A DNA stretch of 64,000 bases from NCBI GenBank assembly GCA_030426805.1, contig JAUHXU010000001.1, forward strand, positions 418,501 to 482,500, in the 5' to 3' direction. The translations under genes were made by a program, and so were the position numbers. Source of the stretch: a bacterium. GTDB lineage: Bacteria; Planctomycetota; JAFGQW01. Below are positions 38,558 to 47,260 of the stretch, one piece after another. The notes beneath the pieces were generated by a model that was given only the letters and a program-made list of their open reading frames with translations, did no database searches and was not told where the DNA came from. The stretch's first letter is position 1. Each line of letters opens with the position of its first letter.

Positions 38558-39943
38558 ATGAGCCGTGCCCAACCGGTCATCCTGGTTGTCGACGACAAGA
38601 GGAACATGCTGCAACTGATGCAGAAGGTGCTCCGAGCCGATGCGACGGTACGAACAGCCGTATCGGGATCCGAAGCGGTGCACATCCTCGAGAACGACCC
38701 AATCAACGTCGTGCTGTGCGACTTGAAGATGCCGGGAATGGACGGCCTCGAGGTCCTTCGCCGCTGCAAACGGTTACGACCGGAAGCGGAGTTCGTGCTC
38801 ATGACGGCGTTCGCGTCGTTGGATTCCGCCGTGGAGGCGCTCCGGCTCGGCGCGTACGACTATCTGACCAAGCCGGTTGAGCCCGAGACTGTACGGGCCG
38901 TCGTACTGCGGGCGCTGGGCCGGCTGGCCATCACGGGGGCTCGCCAACCCGATCAGGACGAACCCCTACCGGGCGTTTACGCTCGATCCCGGCAGTTGCG
39001 CGAACTTGGTGAGTTGGTCAAGCGTTTCGCGGCCAGCCGCGTGACCGTGCTCCTCCTCGGCGAGACCGGCACCGGGAAGGAACGGATGGCGCGAGCCCTG
39101 CACCGCTTGAGTCCCAGAGCGCAGCATGGCTTCGTCGCCGTGAATTGCGCCGCCATCCCGGCCGATTTGCTGGAGAGTGAGCTGTTCGGGTACTCGCGCG
39201 GTGCGTTCACCGGCGCGACCCAAGATCGCCCCGGGCTGTTCGAGCAGGCCGATGGCGGCACCCTCTTCCTTGACGAAATCGGCGAAATGAAGCTCTCGCT
39301 GCAAGCCAAGTTAACCCGAGCCCTAGAGGAGCGAGCGATCCGACGAATCGGCGAGGCCGCAGAGCGGCCGGTCGATGCCCGCGTTGTCGCTGCGACCAAT
39401 CGTGACCTCGCAGACATGGTCAAGAAGGGCGTGTTTCGGGAGGATCTCTGGTACCGGCTCAACGTGGCCACCGTGCCCATTCCGCCTCTCAGGGACCGGA
39501 AGGACGACATCGAGCTACTCGCGCTGCACTTTCTGCGGGAATTCGTCGAGGCCTCGGGGATCCAGCGTATCACGGGATTCACCGAGGATGCCCTTGCGCT
39601 GATGCACGCGTACGAGTGGCCCGGCAACGTCCGGCAGCTCCGCGCGGCGGTTGAACGGGCAACGGTCGTCGCACAGGGAGACCGGATCGAGGCGGGCGAT
39701 CTTCCACCCGAGATCCTGGCTCTGGTGGGCGAGACGATCAGTAACTCGGAACTCACCTGGGCGGATGCCCTCGAACGGAGTCAGGCGGAAGCCGGACGCC
39801 GGTACCTGGAGGCCGTACTCCGTCGATGCGGCGGCAACGTGGCAGATGCAGCCACGCGTGCAGGCGTTGAGCGCGAGAGCTTCTACCGACTGATGCGGCG
39901 GTATCGTGTCGAGGCAGATCGGCGGCGCGGCGGTTCGGGCTAG
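38558..39943 (+). CDS. ZraR/NtrC-family sigma54-dependent response regulator
   Basis: A 461-residue activator. Receiver domain: VVDDK and phosphorylated Asp55 in LCDLKMPGMDG. AAA+ domain from about 140: Walker A GETGTGKE (168-175), the sigma54-contacting loop GAFTGA (215-220), Walker B GTLFLDEI and the second region EWPGNVRQL. The C-terminal Fis-like helix-turn-helix has GGNVADAATRAGVERESFYR. It must activate sigma54 promoters, and four matching -24/-12 sites lie in the same island. AGGAGG precedes the ATG. It forms an operon with the kinase. Confidence 0.93.
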   Translation: MSRAQPVILVVDDKRNMLQLMQKVLRADATVRTAVSGSEAVHILENDPINVVLCDLKMPGMDGLEVLRRCKRLRPEAEFVLMTAFASLDSAVEALRLGAYDYLTKPVEPETVRAVVLRALGRLAITGARQPDQDEPLPGVYARSRQLRELGELVKRFAASRVTVLLLGETGTGKERMARALHRLSPRAQHGFVAVNCAAIPADLLESELFGYSRGAFTGATQDRPGLFEQADGGTLFLDEIGEMKLSLQAKLTRALEERAIRRIGEAAERPVDARVVAATNRDLADMVKKGVFREDLWYRLNVATVPIPPLRDRKDDIELLALHFLREFVEASGIQRITGFTEDALALMHAYEWPGNVRQLRAAVERATVVAQGDRIEAGDLPPEILALVGETISNSELTWADALERSQAEAGRRYLEAVLRRCGGNVADAATRAGVERESFYRLMRRYRVEADRRRGGSG

Positions 39944-40123
39944 TTCCAGGTAGCTTGGTGACCACCTCAACGACGGCACCCACTCGCAAGCCCAAGCCGG
40001 GGCCGCCACGAAGTCCGCCCTGACGGCTCGCCGATGTAGCTTGCGGTCAGAAGCGTGAGGGTACCCCGAGGAATGGCCCACGGCGGATTGTGCTCCTCGG
40101 GTAGAGTAGACCCTGGAGGAGCC

Positions 40124-40444
40124 ATGCGGAGCAAGCGTTTCACGGACGAACAGATCGTCGCGATCCTGAAGGAGGCGGAAGCCGGGACGGCGGTGACGGA
40201 GCTCGCTCGTCGCCACGGGATCAGCAAGAACACGATCTATCACTGGCGCAAGAAGTTCGGCCGGATGGACGTGTCGGATGCGCGCCAGCTGTGGCAGCTC
40301 GAGGAAGAGAACGCTCGGCTGAAGAAGATCGTGGCGGAGCAGGCCTTGGACAACGAGGCGTTGCGGTCGGTGTTAAAAAGTGGTGAGCGCGGCGACGAAG
40401 CGCGCGGTCGTGACGGAGCTTCGCAAGCGGTTCGGGCTGAGTGA
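40124..40444 (+). CDS. IS3-family OrfA (HTH protein)
   Basis: A 106-residue protein with the IS3/IS911 helix-turn-helix: RFTDEQIVAILKEAEAG, LARRHGISKNTIYHWRKKF and a leucine-zipper-like tail (LWQLEEENARLKKIVAEQAL). It binds the terminal repeats and, joined to OrfB, forms the active transposase. GGAGGAG precedes ATG 40124. It overlaps OrfB by 65 bases. Confidence 0.9.
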   Translation: MRSKRFTDEQIVAILKEAEAGTAVTELARRHGISKNTIYHWRKKFGRMDVSDARQLWQLEEENARLKKIVAEQALDNEALRSVLKSGERGDEARGRDGASQAVRAE

Positions 40445-41234
40445 ACGGCGGTCGTGTCGACTGGCCGGCGTGCATCGATCGACACACCGGTACACCACGC
40501 GCGCGCGCACGGTACCGGGCTTGCGCTCTCGGCTGCTGGAGTTGGCGGCGGAACGACCTCGCTTCGGCTACCCGCGCCTCCACACACTGCTGCAACGAGA
40601 CGGGTTCGACGTCAACCGCAAGCGGGTGTACCGGATCTACCGGGAAGAGGAGCTTCAGGTGCGTCGGAAGAAGCGCAAGCGCGTTGCGTCAGCTCCACGC
40701 CAGACGCTCGTCGCGCCGTCGAGGCCGCACGAACGGTGGTCGATGGACCTCATGAGCGACAGCCTCGCGAACGGCCGTACGCTGCGCGTGCTGACGGTCG
40801 TAGACGATCTGACGCGCGTGAGCCCGACGATGGCGGTGGCGCACTCGATAACCGGCGAGCGCGTCGCGCAGCTGCTCGATCAGGCGGCGGCACGGCACGG
40901 CTGGCCCCGTACGATCGTCGTCGACAACGGCCCGGAGTTCACGAGCCGTGCGCTCGATCAGTGGGCGTACGAACGCGGGATCGAGCTGCACTTCATCCAG
41001 CCAGGAAAGCCGGTTCAGAACGCATACATCGAGAGCTTCAAGGGCCGAGTCCGCGACGAGTGCCTCAACCAGGAGTGGTTCGTCACGCTCGAGCAGGCGA
41101 AGCAGGGCATCGAAAGCTGGCACATCGACTACAATCAGCGCCGGCCACACACGTCGCTCGGAGGGCTGACGCCCGTCGAGTACGAGCAGAGGGTCGCGTC
41201 AGGCGACGAGGTTATCAACGCAGGAGCACAATAG
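40380..41234 (+). CDS. IS3-family OrfB transposase (DDE)
   Basis: A 284-residue rve-type catalytic domain: HTH_21-like start (PRFGYPRLHTLL), first Asp in ERWSMDLMSD, second Asp in TIVVDNGPEFTS and Glu in NAYIESFKGRVRDE, then RRPHTSLGGLTP. The frame is +1 relative to OrfA, not the usual -1. Near the junction TTAAAAAG a -1 slip would hit a stop at once. Expression may therefore be by +1 shift or by coupled initiation at GTG 40380, or the element may be mutated. Confidence 0.88.
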   Translation: MVSAATKRAVVTELRKRFGLSERRSCRLAGVHRSTHRYTTRARTVPGLRSRLLELAAERPRFGYPRLHTLLQRDGFDVNRKRVYRIYREEELQVRRKKRKRVASAPRQTLVAPSRPHERWSMDLMSDSLANGRTLRVLTVVDDLTRVSPTMAVAHSITGERVAQLLDQAAARHGWPRTIVVDNGPEFTSRALDQWAYERGIELHFIQPGKPVQNAYIESFKGRVRDECLNQEWFVTLEQAKQGIESWHIDYNQRRPHTSLGGLTPVEYEQRVASGDEVINAGAQ

Positions 41235-41263
41235 GCCGTGGTCGCAAGGAGGGGGTACCCTCA

Positions 41264-41522
41264 CCAGGAGGCATCCCTTGGCGTCGACGACTCCGAACAT
41301 CGACATGCCCGTCGCGAAGCGAGGAGCAGCACAGCGGATGCCGAGACACAGCCCCTCGTATCGCGGTTCCGCCGCAATCCTGTAGGCGCAAGCCCATGCG
41401 ACGTATGCCTCAGAGCCACCATACAAGACCAGCTGGAGGTCGCCGACACACCGCTCAGCAGCCAGCGCGAAACCGCCGACCGTCACGACCACGCACAACC
41501 AGTAGCGGGTTGCCGATCCCAT
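41264..41522 (-). pseudogene. Possible gene interrupted by the IS3 element
   Basis: From ATG 41522 a minus-strand frame reads MGSATRYWLCVVVTVGGFALAA (signal-peptide-like) and continues with several cysteines to GVVDAKGCLL at the IS end. If the IS is removed without a target duplication, the frame continues on the other side (from 40055 down to about 39969) with ALLTASYIGEPSG to a stop. I do not recognise the product, and the coding status is uncertain. Confidence 0.3.
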
Positions 41523-41615
41523 TATCTGAGAATCGGCCAACTGTCGCCCCAAGCTTCGCCGCTATTGACCAAAGGAACACACCCGTCGTCGGGTAGCCGT
41601 GTCTCTCTGCGGACC

Positions 41616-41867
41616 TCACGAGCGAAGTACAAAGACGGCACGGATGGTCTCCATGACGATCAGCAGCCCCAAGAACAACAGCACGACTGAGACCTTCACT
41701 CGCTCGTGCGTGACGAACACCCGATATGCGCCCCTGACAAGAAATGCCACCGGCGCGATCGAAACGACAACCATCAAGATCGCGTATCTCTTCTTCGCAC
41801 GACGACTCGCTGCCGCACGCCCCCTCCGGTCGTCGGATGGAATCCGTCGGCGCGGCCGGCTGGCCAT
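41616..41867 (-). CDS. Small two-helix membrane protein
   Basis: An 83-residue frame with a strongly basic N-terminus (about 27 residues) and two hydrophobic helices (AILMVVVSIAPVAFLV and VVLLFLGLLIVMETI). It follows the His-rich lipoprotein gene by 45 bases on the same strand and may be the last intact gene of the long minus-strand cluster. No family recognised. Confidence 0.5.
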   Translation of the reverse strand: MASRPRRRIPSDDRRGRAAASRRAKKRYAILMVVVSIAPVAFLVRGAYRVFVTHERVKVSVVLLFLGLLIVMETIRAVFVLRS

Positions 41868-41912
41868 CAGCCACCGTCCAAACCATCATTGGTGCGCTCT
41901 GACGCAGCGCTC

Positions 41913-42371
41913 CTACTCGTGCTCATGGTGATGCACCAAGTCGGGGTTGTAGATCTTGCCGTTCAGCTCCAGTGTAATGCGGCCCTCGGGACCATGCACT
42001 TTCAGCGCGTCGTGCGTCACGATGAAGACCGAGGCCGCACCGCCTGGAGCATCCTCGGCCTGAGTCGCAAGCACTTTCGGTCCTTCTGCCGTCGTGAGCT
42101 TCAGCTGCGGTGCCTTGGCGAGCGTGACCGGAGTCTTCAGGTCCGGACCGAGAACGTAGATTGTCATCTTGCCCGTCTCTTCACTGTGAATAACCTCGAG
42201 ATGCGCGACATGCGCACCGACTTCGAGGATCTGGCCGCCATGGGGGCCGGCTTCGTGTGAGTGGGAGTGAGAGTGGGGGCCTGACTCTCCACCTTCACGA
42301 TGTTCATCCCCGCCTGAGCAGGCGCAGATCAGAAGCGTCGCCAAGATCACGGTTGTTGCCTTCTTCATCAT
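41913..42371 (-). CDS. His-rich periplasmic lipoprotein
   Basis: A 152-residue lipoprotein (lipobox LICAC near residue 18) with a histidine-rich stretch HSHSHSHEAGPHGG just after the lipid anchor and a second one at the very end (DLVHHHEHE). Between them is a beta-rich domain (MTIYVLGPDLKTPVTL, HGPEGRITLELNGKIY). His clusters suggest divalent metal binding in the periplasm. Its ATG overlaps the stop of the RND pump gene (ATGA), so it probably buffers or hands over metal for that pump. Confidence 0.8.
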   Translation of the reverse strand: MMKKATTVILATLLICACSGGDEHREGGESGPHSHSHSHEAGPHGGQILEVGAHVAHLEVIHSEETGKMTIYVLGPDLKTPVTLAKAPQLKLTTAEGPKVLATQAEDAPGGAASVFIVTHDALKVHGPEGRITLELNGKIYNPDLVHHHEHE

Positions 42372-45300
42372 CTCGATTCTCCGGGGGCTTCGCGCTCACC
42401 GTTCGCCAGCGCTGGTTTCAATGCAGGCAGCTCTTGTTCCTCAAGGATGAGCTGATTGCGAATACTCTCGAGGTCTTCGTCCGGGATCGACTCGTGCGCC
42501 AGCCGCTCGGCCTCTTTCCGGCCCAGTCGCCAGAACAGCCCCGGCATGACCAGGAAGTCCAACAGCGTGTTGGTGACGAGCCCGCCGATGATCACCGTCG
42601 CGACGGGATAAAGCAGTTCACGACCCGGCTGGTCCGCGGCCAACGCGAGTGGCACGAGCCCGATGCCGCTCGTAAGCGCGGTCATGAGCACAGGGACGAT
42701 TCGTTCCTGCCCGGCTCGCGTCAGCATCGCCACCGAGAAGTGCTCACCTTCGCTTCGCATTAGGTGAAGATAGTGATCGACGAGCAGAATTGCATTCCGA
42801 GCGGCGATGCCGAGCAACGCGATGAACCCGACCAGCGTAGCGACAGACAATACCTGCCCGCTCAATCCAACGTAGACCCCCGCCCCAATGAAAGCGACCG
42901 GCCGTGTCAGAAGTACCAGCAACGCCAGTTTCAAGGATCGGAAATGAAGATAGAGGATCAACACCATCAGGATCAGCGAGAGAACACTGAGGGCCATGAT
43001 AAGCCGAGTGGCTTCCTGCTGAGCCTCGAACTGGCCGCTGATCCTGATGGAGTAGCCCGGCTGCGCCGCAAGCTCCTCTCGGATCGGCTCGAGGGCAGCG
43101 GTCACCTCACCGACAACCTCGCCCAGTGACCGTCCTCCAACATTGTGCTGCACGACGACTCGTCGCTGGACGTTCTCGCGGTTGATATTGTTGGGTGTCT
43201 TTGAGACACGCACATTCGCGACGTCCTCAATTCGCACGAGCGAGGAGTCACCGCGGCGCAGGTACAAGCTGGCGAGTTGAGAGACGCTCCGCCGGTCGCC
43301 CTCCTGCAAACGTACCTTGATCGGATACGCGACCTGCCCGACCTGGAGCCTGGACGTCTCTTCCCCACCCATCGCGAGCTCCACAGTCTCGGCAACCTCG
43401 GCAACGCCGATCCCGAGCCGCGCCAGCTCAGCCCGATTGGGGCTCACTTCGATCTGATCAATGAGAACCTGTGGCTCCGTGTACAGGTCGCGCACACCGG
43501 AGACTTGCCGTACTCGTTCCTCGACCTGCGCCGCGGTGCTTCGCAATACGTCCAAGTCCGGCCCGGCGATCTTGATAGCGACCTGCGCGGTAACCCCCGA
43601 GAGCATGTGACTCAGCAGGTGTGCCAGCGGTTGCTCCACGTTGTACGCGACACCGGGAAACTCGAGCGACAGCCGATCTCGAATGTCCTCGATCAACTCC
43701 TCTCTTGAGCGCCCTGAGTCGGGATCGAAGTTGACAATAGCCTCGCTGAGACTGACTGGCATCGCGTGTTCGTCCCCAGGCGCTCGTCCGGTTCGACGCG
43801 CGACGCTCGTGACGCCGTCCACGCTCCGCAGGAGCTTCTCGAGGCGTTGACCGAACCTGTCGGACGTCTCCAAACTCGCGTCAGGCGGGAGGACCACATT
43901 GACTTGCGCGGTACCCTCGTTGAACTGCGGGAGAAAGGTCGATCCGGCATTGGCCAAGAACGCGCTGACGAGCAGGAGTGCGGACGCGCATACGGCTACG
44001 ATCCACCGAGTGTGATTCAAACTGAAGCGAACACCGTGCTCCGCCGCCGCGCGCAGCTTCGTGACAACCCACCCGCCGTACCTGCCGTCGGCCGAAGCGG
44101 TCGCATGCCGACGGAGGAGGTAGTAGCAGAGCACCGGCGTGACCGTGAGCGCCACGAGAAGCGACGCCATCACGCTGATGATGTACGCGAGACCGATCGG
44201 GGCGAACAAGCGCCCCTCGATCCCGCTGAGAAAAAAGAGCGGCAGGTAGACTACCGTAACGAGGAGCGTCCCATACATGACGGGCTTCCGGATCTCACTG
44301 GATGCCTGGAACAGTACCCAGAGCACGGGCTCAGGCTCCTCGCGGCGGGCGTTCTCATGGAACCTCCGAAAGACGTTCTCCACGTCGACAATGGCATCGT
44401 CGACGAGTGTACCGATCGCAACCGCAAGGCCCCCGAGCGTCATCGTATTGATCGTCAATCCGAACGCAGCAAAGACGAGCGATGCGATCGCGATCGACAG
44501 AGGAATCGCCGAGAGTGTGATGAACGTCGTCCTGAAGTTGAGCAGAAAGAGGAAGAGCACGATGATGACGAGAATCGTCCCATCTCTCACGGCTTCCAGG
44601 ACGTTGTCAATCGCGCGCTCGATGAACGTCGACTGTCGAAACAGACCGTCGTCAATAACGACGTCATCTGGCAGCTCGCGCTGAATCGAGTGCAGCTCGG
44701 AGTTGACCCGCTCCGTGAGCGCAACGGTATCGACGCCAGGCTGTTTCATGATCACCATGATGATGCCCGGAGCCCCGTTGATGCCTGCCGTGCCGGTCGG
44801 AATCGCCGCCGGCCCGAACACGACACTCGCCACGTCTTCAATACAGATTGGGCGGGTCGAATCGTCGCGGACCACGGCGCGAGTCAACTCCGCGGGCGTC
44901 TCCAGAAGACCTGAGACCGCAACGAGCGGGCCTTTTGCGCCGATATTGAGGAATCCTCCAGCGACGTTCACGTTCGCATCGCGCGTCGCCGCGGCCACCT
45001 CCTGCAGCGTGACACCGAACGTCTGCAGCTTCTTTGCATCGACGACGACCTGTAATTCCGTCGGCTGTCCACCGATCGTGATCACCTGGGCAATCCCGGA
45101 CAAGGACAAGATGCGTGGACGGATGTCCCGATCGATCAGCCGGCGCAGGGTGAGTTCGTCCGTCTGACCAGTCTTGCTCTGAAAACCGATCATCTGCACC
45201 TGCCCCATGATGCTGCTGATCGGCGCCAGAATCGGCTGGACACCGGGTGGGAGGTTCGGCACGGCAATCTGCATCTTTTCGGCGACGATCTGGCGATCCA

Positions 45301-45613
45301 GGTAGATGTCGGTTCCCCAATCGAACTCGACATACACCACCGAAAGGCCGAGCCCGCTGGCCGATCGAACACGGAACACGCCGGTCGCGCCGTTCATGAC
45401 CTGCTCGAGGGGCCAGGTCACGAGCCGCTCGACATCCTCAGGCACCATCCCGTGCGCCTCGGTCATGATCGTCACAACCGGGCGGTTCAAGTCCGGGAGC
45501 ACGTCGATCGGCATGCTCACGGCCTTGAAGAGACCGTAGCCCCCAACGAGCAACGCCACGAGAAGCACGAGGCCTCGATTGCGGAGGGCGAGGGCGATGA
45601 TCTTGTTCAGCAT
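42368..45613 (-). CDS. Heavy-metal-type RND efflux pump lacking the CusA methionine triad
   Basis: A 1,081-residue RND transporter with twelve membrane helices. Proton-relay acids lie in GTLVDDAIVDVENVFRRF. It is close to the CzcA/CusA family in overall plan (QVMNGATGVFRVRS, FEAQQEATRL). At the CusA Met positions it has AQVNVVLPP, LSEAIVNFD and AQVAIKIAG, so the three methionines are absent. A substrate other than Cu(I)/Ag(I) is likely, for example a divalent ion, in line with the His-rich partners and the Zn/Cd-type ATPase upstream. The C-terminal 60 residues are a charged tail. Confidence 0.88.
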   Translation of the reverse strand: MLNKIIALALRNRGLVLLVALLVGGYGLFKAVSMPIDVLPDLNRPVVTIMTEAHGMVPEDVERLVTWPLEQVMNGATGVFRVRSASGLGLSVVYVEFDWGTDIYLDRQIVAEKMQIAVPNLPPGVQPILAPISSIMGQVQMIGFQSKTGQTDELTLRRLIDRDIRPRILSLSGIAQVITIGGQPTELQVVVDAKKLQTFGVTLQEVAAATRDANVNVAGGFLNIGAKGPLVAVSGLLETPAELTRAVVRDDSTRPICIEDVASVVFGPAAIPTGTAGINGAPGIIMVIMKQPGVDTVALTERVNSELHSIQRELPDDVVIDDGLFRQSTFIERAIDNVLEAVRDGTILVIIVLFLFLLNFRTTFITLSAIPLSIAIASLVFAAFGLTINTMTLGGLAVAIGTLVDDAIVDVENVFRRFHENARREEPEPVLWVLFQASSEIRKPVMYGTLLVTVVYLPLFFLSGIEGRLFAPIGLAYIISVMASLLVALTVTPVLCYYLLRRHATASADGRYGGWVVTKLRAAAEHGVRFSLNHTRWIVAVCASALLLVSAFLANAGSTFLPQFNEGTAQVNVVLPPDASLETSDRFGQRLEKLLRSVDGVTSVARRTGRAPGDEHAMPVSLSEAIVNFDPDSGRSREELIEDIRDRLSLEFPGVAYNVEQPLAHLLSHMLSGVTAQVAIKIAGPDLDVLRSTAAQVEERVRQVSGVRDLYTEPQVLIDQIEVSPNRAELARLGIGVAEVAETVELAMGGEETSRLQVGQVAYPIKVRLQEGDRRSVSQLASLYLRRGDSSLVRIEDVANVRVSKTPNNINRENVQRRVVVQHNVGGRSLGEVVGEVTAALEPIREELAAQPGYSIRISGQFEAQQEATRLIMALSVLSLILMVLILYLHFRSLKLALLVLLTRPVAFIGAGVYVGLSGQVLSVATLVGFIALLGIAARNAILLVDHYLHLMRSEGEHFSVAMLTRAGQERIVPVLMTALTSGIGLVPLALAADQPGRELLYPVATVIIGGLVTNTLLDFLVMPGLFWRLGRKEAERLAHESIPDEDLESIRNQLILEEQELPALKPALANGEREAPGESR

Positions 45614-45625
45614 CTCAGAGCCCTC

Positions 45626-47260
45626 CTAATGGTTGTGTCCAGCATGCGGGTCGATGGCGTCACCACCCTTCAACGCCAGACTGAGCTCGAACGCGCCCGT
45701 CACAACGATGGGATCGCCGGGAAACAACGCGACCTCCTTCGTTGCCGGAATGACCACGACCTCGTCATCTTGGTACGCAACGATCACCGGTACCGGCTTG
45801 AAGCCATCGCCGTCCTGCAGAAACACGATCTTGTTCGGACCATCCTCGGCCAAGGCCGACGCCGGCAGCACGAAGACGTTCTCCACCTTTTGCGTCGGTA
45901 CCTGAAGCAGGTATCGGAGGCCCTCCCGCAATTCCCATGTGCGAGACTTGCGGTCTCCCTGGCGCGGAATCTCGGCCTGAAGGCTATTGGTCACCTCGAC
46001 GAACGCGGTCGTCCCCTCGTTCTCCGTCGAACTCTCAACGTAGCTGATCGACAACCGTTGAAGGGTGGGCCCCGCGCCTCGAATCAGGGGGCGCGCGGTG
46101 ATGCTGTGACCTTCGCGCGCGGCGAGGAGGATCGACGCGACCTCCGCACCAACGGGCTTGGTGCGGAGGAACAACCGTCTCGGATCTCGGAGTTCAATCA
46201 GTTCCTGGCCGGCCGCAACGGTTGCCCCGCGCTTGATCCGTACGTCAAGAACATCCCACAGTCCATTGTCCGCGAGTCCAGGTGCTCGGACCCGTACGAC
46301 AGGTTCCAGCGCATTTAGCGCATGAAGGCGCTTCAGATCCGCCAACGTATGTCCACGTTGCAGGAGCACTCCGATCACGAGAAAGTGATCGTGCACCCCC
46401 TCGGTGCCGATCCACGCCGCAAGAGGGTCCGTCGCCAACCCGGTCGCAGCGAGCTCTCCAATCGTCGCAGTCACCCAGGGCAATGTGCGAAGCGACGTGG
46501 GCAGCGCCTCACTGAGCCGCTGCGCAGCGGGCGACCACAGACCATTTCGAGCGAGCGCGCGTTGCCACATCTTCTCATCGAACAAGGGCAACGATGCCCC
46601 GCCCTCGATCTCTTCGATCTGCTCGGAAGTGAGGCCGTGTTTCTCGAGCTCGAGTCGCGCCTGTTCGTGGCCTTTTTGCGCCCTCGCGAGTTGGTATCGG
46701 AGGTCGATCGCCCGCTGGCGAGGAATAATCGGGAGATCGGCAGTGCCGACCTTCGCCGTGTACTGCTGCACTCGATCGAGCTCTGTGCGCGATATTCGCA
46801 CCTCTTCGGCCGACGTCCGCAGCGCCAGAACGCTCTGATGAAGCTGTTCCTGAGCGGGGCGAAGAATGTCGGCGGTCAGCGTCAATTGGGGACGCGGCAA
46901 CGGATCGCGAACCAGGGTCACAACGGTGGCACCGGGCGCGACGACCGTGCCACGCTCAACATCGATGCTCTCGATTCGCCCCCCGATCGGCGCAAACACC
47001 GGCTGCTCGGTGGCTGGGGTATCCACGACGACGGCGGCTACCGACACTGTTCGGAAGAAGGTCGTGGGCTGAACGCTCTCGACGCTGACGCCGAGGTTCT
47101 TCAAGGTCGCGGCCGATAGGTGCGCCGTACCGCCTGCGGCCGCATCATCGGTCGCGGCGGTTTCGGAAGCGCCACCGCCTGCGACAAGCCATCCGCCGGC
47201 CAGCCCGGCCATCGTAAAGACGAACGCTGCGATCGGGAGATCCCAAATCCGCTTCTTCAT
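45626..47260 (-). CDS. Membrane fusion (adaptor) protein of the second RND pump
   Basis: A 544-residue adaptor with an N-terminal membrane helix (FVFTMAGLAGGWLVAG), a lipoyl/barrel part (FAPIGGRIESIDVERGTVVAPG), a helical hairpin (about 125-215), and a second barrel and membrane-proximal domain. It ends in a histidine tail (IDPHAGHNH). It links the RND pump to TolC in the periplasm. ATG overlaps the TolC stop (ATGA), and the pump follows after 12 bases. Confidence 0.88.
   Translation of the reverse strand: MKKRIWDLPIAAFVFTMAGLAGGWLVAGGGASETAATDDAAAGGTAHLSAATLKNLGVSVESVQPTTFFRTVSVAAVVVDTPATEQPVFAPIGGRIESIDVERGTVVAPGATVVTLVRDPLPRPQLTLTADILRPAQEQLHQSVLALRTSAEEVRISRTELDRVQQYTAKVGTADLPIIPRQRAIDLRYQLARAQKGHEQARLELEKHGLTSEQIEEIEGGASLPLFDEKMWQRALARNGLWSPAAQRLSEALPTSLRTLPWVTATIGELAATGLATDPLAAWIGTEGVHDHFLVIGVLLQRGHTLADLKRLHALNALEPVVRVRAPGLADNGLWDVLDVRIKRGATVAAGQELIELRDPRRLFLRTKPVGAEVASILLAAREGHSITARPLIRGAGPTLQRLSISYVESSTENEGTTAFVEVTNSLQAEIPRQGDRKSRTWELREGLRYLLQVPTQKVENVFVLPASALAEDGPNKIVFLQDGDGFKPVPVIVAYQDDEVVVIPATKEVALFPGDPIVVTGAFELSLALKGGDAIDPHAGHNH

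Larger units (their letters stand above)
40056..41263 (+). mobile_element. IS3-family insertion sequence
   Basis: A 1,208-bp element bounded by perfect 12-bp inverted repeats TGAGGGTACCCC and GGGGTACCCTCA. It encodes the usual two overlapping frames: a helix-turn-helix OrfA and a DDE transposase OrfB. I see no 3-4 bp target duplication (left flank AGCG, right flank CCAG), so the ends may have been rearranged after insertion. It lies between the sigma54 activator gene and the 3' end of the long minus-strand cluster. Confidence 0.9.

Noticed and set aside
40056..41263. Target-site duplication of the IS3 element
   Set aside because: The bases next to the two inverted repeats do not match over 3-4 positions.
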